Part shown: in pieces, positions 1 to 9,426 of the stretch | Numbering within the stretch: the stretch's first letter is position 1 | How the letters are laid out: each line of letters starts with the position of its first letter | NCBI GenBank assembly: GCA_016788115.1 | Contig: JAEURR010000007.1 | Coordinates: forward strand, 62,001-126,000 | Reading direction: 5' to 3' | DNA from: Chthonomonas sp. | Lineage (GTDB): Bacteria > Armatimonadota > Fimbriimonadia > Fimbriimonadales > Fimbriimonadaceae | DNA: 64,000 nt | Notes under the pieces: model-generated | Told to the model about the DNA's origin: nothing | Databases searched by the model: none | What the model saw: only the letters and a program-made list of their open reading frames with translations | Position numbers and translations under genes: made by a program

Positions 1-18
1 TTCATCACAGTTGAGCCC

Positions 19-2022
19 ATGCCCGTAGTCTGGTCGGCAATTCTCGGCAGCCTACCACGGGTACCGGAACTGCCGACTACTGTGCACTTCATGCTCGGTC
101 TCGTCCCTGTGAGCATCTTCGGGCTTGCCCTGGCGCGGCGACGTGTCACTCCGACCCCAAACCTTAAGGTCCTGGTGCCGCTCATGGTGCTCCTGGGGTT
201 GCTGTTCATCTCGGTCATCGTTTCGGTCGCGCGTTACATCAGCTTCGTCTCGTTCTTGGAGTGGGCCACGGCGGCGACCATGCTCGGCGCGATCCTCGTC
301 ACTGCTGGACGCGAACGTGGACCGCGGTTGCTGCTTGCGGCCATCGCCGTCGGCGGCGTGGCGGTGTCTCTCGTGGGCATTCAGGAGTACGCCGGCTCCC
401 GCGCACTGGATCCGAACTGGCGCATCTTCGGTGGTTGGATCAATCAAAACGTCTACGCCGCGGTACTGAACTTGTGCTTCTTCTCCGCACTTGCCTGGTG
501 CTGGACCGGCGAGCGGGTTGCTCGGCTGCTCGCGATTCTCGGCGCGGGCATCATCCTCTTCGCGCTGTATCTCACCCAATCCCGCGGTGGCGTGCTGTCG
601 ATCGCTTGCGGACTACTGGTGTGCCTGCTGCTGCCGCTCAGGCGTCCGACCGTGCGCCAGATCGGCTCCTTCGTCGCTCCATTGATTGTCGCGGCAGTGC
701 TCGTGGCGGGCGTGCTGGCCACCAAGCCAGGACCCAAGGGAGGCGGAACGACGGCGGGACCGCGTATTCTCGGCGGGGGCGCAGCCCCGTCGAACTCTGC
801 CGACTTCCGCAAGCTCCTCTGGAAGAGTGCGATCACCCTGGCCAAGGAAAACCCCGCGGGTTCCGGCCTGAATACGTTTCAGTACGTCGGCACGAAGCCA
901 GGGCTGGTAAGCAAGACCCAGCTCGCGCACTCTAGTTATCTGCAACTTGCCGCCGAAGCAACGCCCTTCGCCGCGGTGACATTCGTCGTCGTCCTCGTGG
1001 CAGTGATGCTCGAGCTTGGCCGTCGGTCGCACGGCGAACCCGAAGCAAACCAACTCATTCGCAGCGCAGTGCTCGGAGCCATCGTCGCGGCGGCGGTGCA
1101 CAACCAGTTCGACAGCCTGCTCTACCACTTCGAGTATCTTCTCCTGCTCTTCGGCATGATCGGGATCGGCCTCCAGGTGGCCGCAGACGGCTCATCGCCC
1201 GAAGTGATGCCAAAACCCGCGCGGATCGTGGCAGCCCTCGGTTGCGGGCTTCTCGTGGTCCTCTTAGGCAAGGCGGCGATGGGTGAGGTCCTGCGTGGCA
1301 CGGGCCTAGCGCAAATCTCGAGTCCCGAAGGAGCTGCAGCCATTCGTCAAGCGACGGCGCTGAACCCCGGCGACGGGATGGCCATGTACCTGGAGAGCGC
1401 ATTGCCGCCCACGGGCGCGGAGAATCGTCAGATTGAGTTACTCAGGCAGGCGGCAGCGGCGGAGCCCCGGATGCGCTACTATCGCGCGCTGTCCCAGGCT
1501 TACCTCGCGCGGTCCGAGCCGGAGAACGCGATGCTCGCTATTCGGGACGGCCTACGCCTGGACCCTTACAACCTCGACGCGCTGAACTCATTGCGAAAGA
1601 TCGCCATCAGTTCCGGCGACGACAGCGGAGCGCAAGAGGTGGCTCGACAGATGATCGAAGCTGAGAAGTCGACGACCTTCACTGTCCGTGCGATCCCCGA
1701 GATTGTCCCCACCGAGACCGCCGAGGCGCGGCAGTACCTTGCCGGTAGGAGCCTGATCGCCCACAAGCAGGCGGTGCTGTTGGAGCCCGCATGGCAGACC
1801 CTGGTTCAGTTCGCAACGGTGAGCGACCCGTTCGTCCGGAACGTGATCGGTGACGATTCGGAGGCGCGGTACGCCGGCGAATCGCTGGAAACGCTCAGCG
1901 AGAAACGGACCCTGGCCATTGAGATTGGTCGGCAGTTGGCGCGCGCGTATCGCGATCAGAATCTTGGTGGCAAGGCGGCGGAAGTTGAAGGGGTCCTGGG
2001 CACCTTGTTCAAAGCCGAGTGA
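19..2022 (+). CDS. O-antigen ligase-like membrane protein with C-terminal TPR region
   Basis: Polytopic membrane protein of about 667 residues. The N-terminal two thirds is a series of hydrophobic segments; a QSRGG motif near residue 188 and a later GLNTFQ...H-S-S-Y-L-Q-x-x-A-E segment near residues 283-312 are typical of the Wzy_C/O-antigen ligase (WaaL-like) family, which transfers or polymerises polysaccharide at the outer face of the inner membrane. Residues from about 430 onward look like TPR helices (ALNPGDGMAMY, AEPRMRYYRALSQAYL, LRLDPYNLDALNSL), a fusion common in this family. The frame is open all the way to the left edge of the window, so the true start may lie outside it. The 3' end overlaps the convergent transpeptidase gene by 67 bp. 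The acceptor or substrate cannot be told from sequence. Confidence 0.8.
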   Translation: MPVVWSAILGSLPRVPELPTTVHFMLGLVPVSIFGLALARRRVTPTPNLKVLVPLMVLLGLLFISVIVSVARYISFVSFLEWATAATMLGAILVTAGRERGPRLLLAAIAVGGVAVSLVGIQEYAGSRALDPNWRIFGGWINQNVYAAVLNLCFFSALAWCWTGERVARLLAILGAGIILFALYLTQSRGGVLSIACGLLVCLLLPLRRPTVRQIGSFVAPLIVAAVLVAGVLATKPGPKGGGTTAGPRILGGGAAPSNSADFRKLLWKSAITLAKENPAGSGLNTFQYVGTKPGLVSKTQLAHSSYLQLAAEATPFAAVTFVVVLVAVMLELGRRSHGEPEANQLIRSAVLGAIVAAAVHNQFDSLLYHFEYLLLLFGMIGIGLQVAADGSSPEVMPKPARIVAALGCGLLVVLLGKAAMGEVLRGTGLAQISSPEGAAAIRQATALNPGDGMAMYLESALPPTGAENRQIELLRQAAAAEPRMRYYRALSQAYLARSEPENAMLAIRDGLRLDPYNLDALNSLRKIAISSGDDSGAQEVARQMIEAEKSTTFTVRAIPEIVPTETAEARQYLAGRSLIAHKQAVLLEPAWQTLVQFATVSDPFVRNVIGDDSEARYAGESLETLSEKRTLAIEIGRQLARAYRDQNLGGKAAEVEGVLGTLFKAE

Positions 2023-3761
2023 CGTCGGGCAGGACCATCGACGCAGAACTCCTTGATGAGTCTCGAAGCAATCGGCGCGGCGACTTCGCCCCCGTGTCCC
2101 GCGTTTTCGACCGCCACCGCAATCGCGATCTTGGGGTTGACTGCGGGCGCGTACCCCACAAACCAGCTGTGGGTCAGGCTTCGACGGCCGTCTTCGGCAC
2201 TCCCAGTCTTGCCGCAGTATTGGAATCCCGGGATCTTGCTTCCTCGTGCGGTGCCAGTCTCCACAACCGCCAGAGCGGCGGACTGGAGTTGGTCCCAAAA
2301 CGTATCTGGTAAGTCAATCCGCTGGAGCACTTGCGGCGAGACCCGGTCGGCGCTGGTCTGTCCATACTGCTGGATCGCTCGCACGACGTGCGGTTTGTAG
2401 ACAATCCCGCGGTTCGCAACCGTCGCCACGAGGTTCGCCATCTGCATCGGCGTCATGGAAACCGCGTCTTGGCCGATCCCGAATTGGACCAGGTTGCCGC
2501 GGTAATAGCGCCCCTCACGGTTCTTTTGGACCCACGCCTCCGTGGGGATGATGCTTCTTCCCTCTTCGCGTAGGTCGATCCCCTGCATTGGGCCCAGATG
2601 CAGAAGCTCACATGCTTTGCGCAGGCCGTCCACTCCCACTCGGTTCGCCAGATCGCAAAAGTAGGTGTTGCACGACTTTTCGAACGCTCGATGGAACGTG
2701 ATCGACCCGTGGGTGCCCAAGCACTTCAGCGGTCGTCCCTTGCCGAACGAGTAGAAGCCAGGGCAGTACGCCGGACGATTCGGATCAAACTTGCCAGTAA
2801 GAGCGGCCGCGATCGCGGTGACGATCTTGAACGTCGAGCCGGGCTGGTAGGTCGCCTGCGTCGCGCGGTTGAAGCTCGGACGATCCTCATTCTGATACAG
2901 ATACTGGCTCTCTGCGGTGGTGAGACCATCGAGGAACATGCTCGGGTTGAAGCTGGGCGAGCTCACCATGCAAAGCACTTCGCCAGTATTCGGGTCGAGC
3001 GCTATTGCCGAACCTTTGCGACCGGAGAGCAACTCAGTTGCGAGCTGCTGTAGCCGACCGTCAATACCGAGCACGAGCTTGGAACCGGGGGTCGGCTCAG
3101 AGCGCTTCGAGATCTTCCGATCCTGACCTTTGCGCGGCGCATCCAGTTCGTCCTGCCCCGGCGTCCCCATCAGGTCAAGCTCGTGCGAGTACTCCACGCC
3201 GCTTTTGCCTACGAACATCCCGGGTTTAGCGTCGGCCGCTTTGAGCCGCTCCACGTCTTTCTCGTCCGGCGGACGGACAAAGCCGAGCACGTGGCTCATC
3301 CCCGCACCGCCGGGGTAGATCCGCAGAGGCTGGGAATCGACACCGAAACCGGGCAAATCGACGCTGCTCTCGGCGATCTTGGTCGCGGCGACGATATCCA
3401 CGCCCGTGGCCACCGGGACGGGCAAGATTCCCCGCCACTTCTCGGATTCGATCTTGGCTTTGAGCTCGGCGGGGGGGATGCCAATCAACTGGGCCACCCG
3501 CTGAATGACCTTCGCATCACGCAGGGCGATGCGCGGCTGAGCCGTCACGACGAGTTCAGCTTTCACCCCGGCGACGATGGTGCCATCGCGGTCAACGATG
3601 AGTCCTCGGGGTGCGGGAGTCTCGATCCGCTGCCGCCCCAACTGCTCCGCACGCTCAATGAGAGCGGGTGACTTGACGACTTGGATGTACCAAAGGCGCA
3701 AGAATAGGCCAAGAATCCCGATGAACGGAAGCGAGATGAGCAGCATGACGCGCGCATCCAT
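1956..3761 (-). CDS. Penicillin-binding protein 2-type transpeptidase
   Basis: Class B penicillin-binding protein: one N-terminal membrane anchor, a PBP dimerisation region, and a transpeptidase domain that cross-links peptidoglycan stem peptides in the periplasm. Counting from the upstream ATG at 3794, all three active-site motifs are present: S320-T-F-K, S374-C-N and K529-T-G. The dimerisation domain has the usual R-G-L-I-x-D-R-D-G motif near residue 63. I chose the ATG at 3761 because an AGAGAGG ribosome site lies 8 nt upstream; the ATG at 3794, directly after the stop of the preceding small gene, would add 11 residues. Whether it works in elongation (MrdA) or division (FtsI) is not decidable here, since no rodA, ftsW or mre neighbours are present. 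It is downstream of a small membrane protein and of a class A PBP on the same strand, so a wall-synthesis cluster is likely. Confidence 0.9.
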   Translation of the reverse strand: MDARVMLLISLPFIGILGLFLRLWYIQVVKSPALIERAEQLGRQRIETPAPRGLIVDRDGTIVAGVKAELVVTAQPRIALRDAKVIQRVAQLIGIPPAELKAKIESEKWRGILPVPVATGVDIVAATKIAESSVDLPGFGVDSQPLRIYPGGAGMSHVLGFVRPPDEKDVERLKAADAKPGMFVGKSGVEYSHELDLMGTPGQDELDAPRKGQDRKISKRSEPTPGSKLVLGIDGRLQQLATELLSGRKGSAIALDPNTGEVLCMVSSPSFNPSMFLDGLTTAESQYLYQNEDRPSFNRATQATYQPGSTFKIVTAIAAALTGKFDPNRPAYCPGFYSFGKGRPLKCLGTHGSITFHRAFEKSCNTYFCDLANRVGVDGLRKACELLHLGPMQGIDLREEGRSIIPTEAWVQKNREGRYYRGNLVQFGIGQDAVSMTPMQMANLVATVANRGIVYKPHVVRAIQQYGQTSADRVSPQVLQRIDLPDTFWDQLQSAALAVVETGTARGSKIPGFQYCGKTGSAEDGRRSLTHSWFVGYAPAVNPKIAIAVAVENAGHGGEVAAPIASRLIKEFCVDGPARRHSALNKVPRTPSTSAALPPRF

Positions 3762-3795
3762 GGTTTGGCCTCTCTCTTCGTGGATTACGGACATC

Positions 3796-4038
3796 TCAGG
3801 GGTTCTTCAGCTCCCGCCAAACTCGCTTCAGCCGTGACACAAGAGGCGAATCGTGAGTACGCGTCGCCTGGGTTTTGACCGGGGCACGTTTCGCCCCGGT
3901 TAGTTGCTTCGGAGGGACGATGACCTGAATGTACCAGAGGCGCGCAAAGACCGTAAGCAAGCCGAAACACGGCACCAGAAAAAGCATCCAGGTGCGGAAA
4001 TCCGTGTTCATGGGGCGGGGCTTTCTTCGCTCGGGCAT
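3796..4038 (-). CDS. Small membrane protein resembling the N-terminus of a class B PBP
   Basis: An 80-residue protein with one hydrophobic segment (about residues 16-34) followed by A-R-L-W-Y-I-Q-V-I and a basic, Pro/Thr-rich tail. The next gene, a PBP2-like transpeptidase, has L-R-L-W-Y-I-Q-V-V at the same place, so this looks like a stand-alone copy of a PBP membrane anchor. The start is well supported: GGAGGCAG sits just before the ATG at 4038. It ends 1 bp before the possible upstream start of the transpeptidase, which implies an operon. It has no catalytic domain. It may be a partner that pairs with the transpeptidase in the membrane, or a remnant of duplication; the clean frame and ribosome site favour a real gene. 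Confidence 0.7.
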   Translation of the reverse strand: MPERRKPRPMNTDFRTWMLFLVPCFGLLTVFARLWYIQVIVPPKQLTGAKRAPVKTQATRTHDSPLVSRLKRVWRELKNP

Positions 4039-4088
4039 ATGCTGCCTCCAGGCACAGAAGTATTAACTCGATTGACCAGGCAATCGTT

Positions 4089-6458
4089 TCATCCGCCGTG
4101 CTTTCTGCACGTCGATTTCGGCTCGCGGCCCCGACGGTACGTCCGGGGAGTCTTCTCCGGACACGCTGCGCTCGCCAGTTGACCCGTATCCGCGCATACC
4201 ATCACCGTGATGGTTCCTCGCTCCTCCTCGGGCGGTTTTGCAGCCGGGGGTGTTTGCCGCGGAGTCGTTTTGGGACCTGGCTCTGGCTTCGTCGCCGGGG
4301 GTTCCATCCCGCCTTGAGAACCGTCGTCATTGGGAGTCGTTCGCTCACCGGGAGGTGTGTCCGCGGGCTGGATCGGCGGTGCCTGCTCTGGCGAGCCTGC
4401 CGGGTCTCCGTTGCGATTCTCATCTGGATTCGGCTCGGTGTTGACAGGGGGATTCTCGTCTCTGGTGTTCGGGGTCTCGGCCTTCCACCCATCGATGGCG
4501 GGAGCGTTGTGCGAAGTTCCCCGCTCACCGTACTTGCGCTGCGCGCGCGCGACGATGTCGGTCCACATCTGCACCGTATGGGTACCGCCAAATACGTTGC
4601 TGGACATCTCCTCGTACTTCGGCACGATGATCCCGCCAGGGCGCTTTTCAAGGATCTCGTTGGCGATCCAGCCCACGCCAAGGAACTTGTCCGTGTAGCC
4701 CACGAACCATGCATCCCGGTTGTCGCTCGTAGTGCCGGTCTTTCCGCGCGCGTTGGTGATTCCGGACGCGGCCTTCGCCGTGCCAGAGGTGACCACCGAG
4801 CGCATGTAGCTGTCGAGCAGGTCTGCGACGTCGGCCTTTAGCTTGCCCCGCGTGATCCGACCGCGATTCGACACCAAGATGTCGCCGTCCGGGCCGGTGA
4901 TCTGGGAGATTCCAAACGGCTCGAACTGCCCACCGCTGAGCATGAACGTGCTGTAGCCCCGCGCCATCTCGATCGGGCTCACCTCACTCGCTCCGAGCGC
5001 GCTGCTCAGGTACGGGTAGATCTCGTGCTCGAAACCAAACGTTCGGCGACAGCGGCTAGAAAAGTCGGCGAGGCCACGGGACCTCCCGTAGCGATACAAC
5101 GCGTCCACTGCGGGCACGTTGATCGAAAACGAAATCGCGGTCCGCAAGTCCACGCTTCCTCCGTACCGGCCAGTCGAGTTGCGAGGCGAGTAGGGCGGCT
5201 GCCCCGAAAGTCTGAAGACTTGTTGCGCGTTGGTAAGCGCACTGTTCGGGCTCAGGATTCGCTGTTCAAGCGCAAGCGCGTAGACGAAAGGCTTGAAGGA
5301 CGACCCCGGCTGCCGCTTCCCTTGCGAGCAGACGTTGAACTGATTTCGGTTGTAGTCGCAGCCTCCGACCATCGCAAGGATCTCCCCATCGCGATTCAGG
5401 AGCAAGAACGAGCCGGTGGTCACCCGTGACCGGCGGTACCGATCGACGATCGTCTTCACCCGGTCCTCTGCCGCGTCTTGGAGCGAGGCGTCCAGCGTGG
5501 TCCGGATCTTGTAACCGCCTTGGTCAATATGCAGATCGGGATAGCTACGCTCAATCGTCTTTAGCACGTAATCAACGAAATACGGTGCGACCTTCTTGGT
5601 GCGCAGCCCAGGCGACGGCTTGCGCTTGTTAAGCACGAGTTGCTCATTTTTTGCGGCCTGGTACTGCGCCTCCGTGATCATCTTCTCATCGCGCATGATC
5701 ACCAGGACCGCGTCTCGATTGTGCAGGGCCACCTTAGGGTTCGCGATCGGGTTCTCGAAGCTGGGTCGTCGAACGCAGCGTGCCAGCGTCGCCGCTTCGG
5801 CGATCGTCAGTTCGTCGAGATCCTTGTCGAAGTACGTCTCGGCTGCCTTCTTGATGCCGTAAGACCAAGATCCGTAGTACACCTGGTTCAGATAGAACTC
5901 GAGGATGAACTCCTTGGTGTGGTGCTTTTCGATCTCAACCGCCAGGGCCATATCTTGCAGCTTGCGTTCGATGGTCTGCTTGGGGCTGGTGTAGACCCGC
6001 TTGGCGACCTGCATCGTGAGGGTGCTTGCTCCGCCTTCGATGCTACGCTCACGGGCATTGGTGACGGCTTGCCGCACAAGCGACCACGGGTCGATACCGC
6101 TGTGTGAATAGAACCGCTTGTCCTCTGCGGCCAGCGTCGCGTCCTGGACAATTTTGGGGACGTCTTTGAGCGCGACCCATTCGCGGTTCTCGCCGACCAT
6201 GCTGAAGAGGACCTTCCCGTCGCGGCTCAGGATCTCGGTCGGAGCGATGTCGATCTTGTCCTTGACCGAACTGAGCGTCACCGCGAGGGGCTCGGCCTCT
6301 TTGAGCTTCATGCCCCAGACGTACGAGCCAGCCAAGACGCCTACCGATGCAAAAATGAAGAGCACCAAGGCCGTAATCTTCAGCCGGTGCAACCATTTTC
6401 GCCGAGGCTTGCGCGCCGGACGTGCAGAGGCCTTTAGTGCGTTACCCTTGGTGGACAC
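4089..6458 (-). CDS. Class A penicillin-binding protein (PBP1A-like)
   Basis: Bifunctional peptidoglycan synthase of 789 residues, starting at GTG. Domains in order: basic cytoplasmic tail, one membrane anchor (about 27-48), a GT51 glycosyltransferase domain with catalytic Glu112 in E-D-K-R-F-Y-x-H-x-G and the G-G-A-S-T-L-T-M-Q motif at 142-150, then a transpeptidase domain with S386-S-F-K, S445-I-N and K573-T-G-T-T. The C-terminal part (about 650-745) is a long Pro/Glu/Thr-rich linker ending in a short Cys-containing tail (V-C-A-D-T-G...A-C-P-E-K) seen in many PBP1A proteins. The enzyme polymerises lipid II and cross-links the chains outside the cytoplasmic membrane. A TATACT hexamer lies 11 nt upstream of the GTG and no clear ribosome site is visible, so the leader is probably very short. 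Confidence 0.93.
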   Translation of the reverse strand: MSTKGNALKASARPARKPRRKWLHRLKITALVLFIFASVGVLAGSYVWGMKLKEAEPLAVTLSSVKDKIDIAPTEILSRDGKVLFSMVGENREWVALKDVPKIVQDATLAAEDKRFYSHSGIDPWSLVRQAVTNARERSIEGGASTLTMQVAKRVYTSPKQTIERKLQDMALAVEIEKHHTKEFILEFYLNQVYYGSWSYGIKKAAETYFDKDLDELTIAEAATLARCVRRPSFENPIANPKVALHNRDAVLVIMRDEKMITEAQYQAAKNEQLVLNKRKPSPGLRTKKVAPYFVDYVLKTIERSYPDLHIDQGGYKIRTTLDASLQDAAEDRVKTIVDRYRRSRVTTGSFLLLNRDGEILAMVGGCDYNRNQFNVCSQGKRQPGSSFKPFVYALALEQRILSPNSALTNAQQVFRLSGQPPYSPRNSTGRYGGSVDLRTAISFSINVPAVDALYRYGRSRGLADFSSRCRRTFGFEHEIYPYLSSALGASEVSPIEMARGYSTFMLSGGQFEPFGISQITGPDGDILVSNRGRITRGKLKADVADLLDSYMRSVVTSGTAKAASGITNARGKTGTTSDNRDAWFVGYTDKFLGVGWIANEILEKRPGGIIVPKYEEMSSNVFGGTHTVQMWTDIVARAQRKYGERGTSHNAPAIDGWKAETPNTRDENPPVNTEPNPDENRNGDPAGSPEQAPPIQPADTPPGERTTPNDDGSQGGMEPPATKPEPGPKTTPRQTPPAAKPPEEERGTITVMVCADTGQLASAACPEKTPRTYRRGREPKSTCRKHGG

Positions 6459-6602
6459 GATGCTCGTTCAGTATAACGCACAGGGTTCGAGAGTCGTGCC
6501 CGTGCTTCAGACTGATCTCCAAGAGGTTTAGACGTGAAGCGGGGCCTAGTTGCATGCAGCTTAGGCGAAAATCCCATGGTGCGCGCCAAACTAGAGGGAC
6601 CC

Positions 6603-7397
6603 ATGCGACCCATCTCCCGCAAATTTGACTCCCTAGCCCAAGCGGGTGAGAAGGCGTTAGTGACCTTCGTCACTGCGGGCGACCCGTCCCTGGACCAACT
6701 CCCGGCGATCCTGGACACTCTTTGCGAGGCAGGCTCGGACATTATCGAATTGGGAATCCCCTTCAGCGATCCGATCGCCGACGGCCCTACCATTCAGGCA
6801 AGTAGCCAACGTGCACTGGATCGCGGAGTCCGGCCGATGGCGGTCCTGGAGGCCCTCTCACGATGGCAAAACCCTGGGGCGCCGATTGTGCTCATGGGCT
6901 ACTACAACCCCGTGCTTCACGCCGGGATCGAGCGGTTCGCTCAGGCAATTCGTGATGCTGGCGCATCGGGCACGATCATCAGCGACCTCACGCCCGAGGA
7001 GTCGGACGCCTGGATTGCAACGAGCGAGGCGTGCGAGCTGGACCATATTTACCTGGCCGCACCGACGAGCACCGAGGCGAGGCTCGCGATGGTCGCCAAG
7101 TGTTCGAGCGGATTTCTCTATGCCGTGTCGAGAACGGGTGTCACCGGCGTGGGTTCGAAGTTCTCGGACCAGGTCGGTGACCTCGTGCTACGGTGCAAGG
7201 CCCATACCAATATCCCCATTTGTGTTGGATTCGGAATCAGCAAGCCGGAGCATGTGCACGCGGTGTGCGAGCAAGCTGATGGTGCGGTGGTGGGCTCTTC
7301 ACTGGTAGATTTGCTGGCGAGCGAATGGGATTCGGGCCGAGGCGCATCGACGATTCGTGAGTTCGTTCGTGGTTTGAAGGCTGGTACCCGACCATAA
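6603..7397 (+). CDS. trpA: Tryptophan synthase alpha subunit
   Basis: Cleaves indole-3-glycerol phosphate to indole and glyceraldehyde 3-phosphate, normally in complex with TrpB. The protein has the family signature E-L-G-I-P-F-S-D-P-x-A-D-G-P, which contains the catalytic Glu and Asp, the Y-Y-N-P loop, the S-x-x-G-V-T-G loop and the C-terminal phosphate-binding G-F-G-I-S and V-V-G-S-S motifs. The ATG at 6603 is preceded by AGAGGG at a good distance; longer in-frame starts at 6534 and 6576 lack this and would add residues unlike the family. Length about 264 residues, as usual. No other trp gene is visible in the window, so it is an orphan here. Confidence 0.95.
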   Translation: MRPISRKFDSLAQAGEKALVTFVTAGDPSLDQLPAILDTLCEAGSDIIELGIPFSDPIADGPTIQASSQRALDRGVRPMAVLEALSRWQNPGAPIVLMGYYNPVLHAGIERFAQAIRDAGASGTIISDLTPEESDAWIATSEACELDHIYLAAPTSTEARLAMVAKCSSGFLYAVSRTGVTGVGSKFSDQVGDLVLRCKAHTNIPICVGFGISKPEHVHAVCEQADGAVVGSSLVDLLASEWDSGRGASTIREFVRGLKAGTRP

Positions 7398-7410
7398 TAG
7401 AGGTGGGGAG

Positions 7411-7956
7411 ATGAAGACTCGACGGCTCTGGCACGGGATCGCAACTGCCTCCGCGTTCGCGATGGCGCTGTGTTGCGCTGCCCAGACCGAGCAACCGCTG
7501 GCCTCCAGTTCGAGCGCTTCCACCGAGATCGGCGTCCCCATCGCCGGGTTCTCAGAGACGATGGTCACTTACGCGCGCGAAGTCCTCGTCCGGATCAACC
7601 AGATCCGGTCCGAGGAGAAGCTCAAGCCCGTTCGACTGAACTGGAAACTCGCCGAAGCATCGCTTTGGCATGCGAAGGACATGGCGTCCAAGGGCTACTT
7701 CGACCACAAGGACTCACTCGGACGCACCTCCAAGGATCGTATTGAAGCGCTCGGCATCAAGGATTGGAAGGTGATCGCGCAGAACATCGCGGGCGGCGCG
7801 GCCGATCCGGCCACAGTGGTGAAGATGTGGATGGACAGTCCCGGGCACCGCAAGAACATCTTGCGGCCGGACGTGACCGAGATGGGGATCGGGTACTACT
7901 TCGACCCCGATAGCAAGTATCTGAAGTACTGGGTTCAGGACTTCCTCGGACGTTAG
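7411..7956 (+). CDS. Secreted CAP-domain protein (SCP/YkwD family)
   Basis: A 181-residue exported protein: N-terminal signal peptide (basic start, hydrophobic core ending near Ala-Leu-Cys-Cys-Ala-Ala-Gln), then a CAP/SCP domain with the typical N-x-x-R-x-x-E-x-L-x-P-V-x-L-N-W-x-L opening, H-A-x-D-M (near residue 90), G-Y-F-D-H and W-M-x-S-P-G-H-R-x-N-I-L. These His and Glu positions form the family cleft. Bacterial members are secreted or periplasmic and their activity is mostly unknown. A strong GGTGGGGAG ribosome site precedes the ATG. It follows trpA by 13 bp and may be read from the same transcript. Its end overlaps the convergent YqhQ-like gene by 4 bp. Confidence 0.88.
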   Translation: MKTRRLWHGIATASAFAMALCCAAQTEQPLASSSSASTEIGVPIAGFSETMVTYAREVLVRINQIRSEEKLKPVRLNWKLAEASLWHAKDMASKGYFDHKDSLGRTSKDRIEALGIKDWKVIAQNIAGGAADPATVVKMWMDSPGHRKNILRPDVTEMGIGYYFDPDSKYLKYWVQDFLGR

Positions 7957-9059
7957 GCGACGCTTGTCACCGGCTTCAGCTCGATCGGAGCGGCTTCGTA
8001 ATTGTCCGTCTTCAGTTCTTCACCGGTCGCTTCCGCTTGGAGCACGGCCTTGAGACTTGCAATCGCGACTTCCAGGTGCTTCTGTTCCGGCTCAAGCGTG
8101 GTCAGAAACTGCTGGCTCCACAGGCCGGGGGCAAACGCAATCGTGATGATCCGCTTGGATCGGAACCGCCCTGCCAGGCGCAAGAGCTCGTAGCTAACAC
8201 CGGCGATGAGCGGCACGATACAAAGTTCAATAAGCACGCGAACGGTGGTGTCGGCGAGCAGGTTGCCTGGAGCACCCGTCACCGGATAGCGGGGGACGAG
8301 CGGCAGGAACAGAAAGCTCACGATGAGGACGATGACGGCGAAGCTGGTTCCGCATCGCGGGTGCAATCGCGTGATCTTCGTCGCGTTCTCCAGGTTCAGT
8401 TCTTCCCCTGCCTCAATGACGTTGATCGCCTTATGCTCGGCCCCGTGGTATCGAAAGACGTCTTTGATAGCGGCCATGCGGCCGATAAGCCACAAGTAAG
8501 CTAGGAAGATAACGACCTTGGCGCATTCGGCAATGAAGTTGGTCGCCGTGCCTTGCTTATCGCCGGTCCAACGGCTGGAGAACTGCGCAACCAAGTTGGG
8601 AACGTACTGAAAGAGCATGATGCCCATCCCCAAGCCAACAACCAGCGCGCCGATGATTGAGGCACTCTGGATAGCGGTGCTTGTAGGCGCAGGCTGTGGC
8701 AGTCCTTCGGCTGGAACCGCCTTGGCGGCAGGCGTCGGAGTGCTGGCATTGGCGGAAGGTGTCGAGGCTAGAGCCTCAGGCTCAGGTGAAGCCAGTTCCG
8801 GGCGCATCTGAACGTCCCCGGCAAATCGCATCGACTTGATGCCAAGCGCCATGCCATCGAGGATTGCGAGCGTGCCCCGCAGAAACGGAAGTTTGAGCCA
8901 CTTCTGCCGACCGACCCAGGTCTTGGCGAGCTCTTCGGTGTGCACCACGATGTTCCCGTTCGGGGCCCGACAGGCCACCGCGAAGTAATGCGGAGAGCGC
9001 ATCATCACTCCATCGATGACGGCTTGACCGCCGAACTGTAAATACTCCGCATCTGGCAT
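7953..9059 (-). CDS. DUF1385 (YqhQ-like) membrane protein
   Basis: A 368-residue protein that begins with the DUF1385 signature F-G-G-Q-A-V-I-D-G-V-M-M-R-x-P near residues 8-22, followed by P-F-L-R-G and several transmembrane helices, and a conserved Y-H-G-A-E-H-K-x-I-x-x-x-E segment with L-H-P-R-C-G-T-S-F. This family is widespread and uncharacterised at the biochemical level. A Pro/Ala/Thr-rich insert at about residues 95-130 separates the first domain from the membrane part. A TACACT hexamer lies 10 nt before the ATG without an obvious Shine-Dalgarno sequence, so the mRNA leader may be only a few bases. Confidence 0.88.
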   Translation of the reverse strand: MPDAEYLQFGGQAVIDGVMMRSPHYFAVACRAPNGNIVVHTEELAKTWVGRQKWLKLPFLRGTLAILDGMALGIKSMRFAGDVQMRPELASPEPEALASTPSANASTPTPAAKAVPAEGLPQPAPTSTAIQSASIIGALVVGLGMGIMLFQYVPNLVAQFSSRWTGDKQGTATNFIAECAKVVIFLAYLWLIGRMAAIKDVFRYHGAEHKAINVIEAGEELNLENATKITRLHPRCGTSFAVIVLIVSFLFLPLVPRYPVTGAPGNLLADTTVRVLIELCIVPLIAGVSYELLRLAGRFRSKRIITIAFAPGLWSQQFLTTLEPEQKHLEVAIASLKAVLQAEATGEELKTDNYEAAPIELKPVTSVA

Positions 9060-9198
9060 AGGCGTTGGAAGTGTACCTAGGGTGAGTTTCGGCTCTTCTC
9101 CGGGATGTTTTCACAGAAGTCCCGCCAGATCACTGGGACTTTCGTGAACATTGCCGAAGATGAGGCGTCTAGAATAGAGCATTCCTTGGAGGGAAACA

Positions 9199-9396
9199 AT
9201 GAAGACCATCGACATGAAGTCGAATGGCCTTGTGCTCACCGAAGAGGAGGCGTTCGCGCTGCTGAACCTGGCATTGACCAGTCCGCAGAAGCTCGACGCA
9301 ACTTCGGAAGAGGCCATTCATAAACTGGCTGCGTTCTGTTCGCAATCATCTCATAAGTCTCTGCAGCCAGCGGGTGAGCTGGAACGGGCGGTCTGA
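9199..9396 (+). CDS. Small hypothetical protein
   Basis: A 65-residue acidic protein preceded by a clear TTGGAGGG ribosome site 6 nt before the ATG, and by TAGAAT as a possible -10 element. The sequence is amphipathic with a helix-rich middle (E-E-E-A-F-A-L-L-N-L-A-L) and no Cys pairs or membrane segment. I do not recognise the family. It is isolated: the neighbours on either side are on the opposite strand. Confidence 0.6.
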   Translation: MKTIDMKSNGLVLTEEEAFALLNLALTSPQKLDATSEEAIHKLAAFCSQSSHKSLQPAGELERAV

Positions 9397-9426
9397 TTCT
9401 CAGATCGCCTTGTTCGTTTCTGGAGC

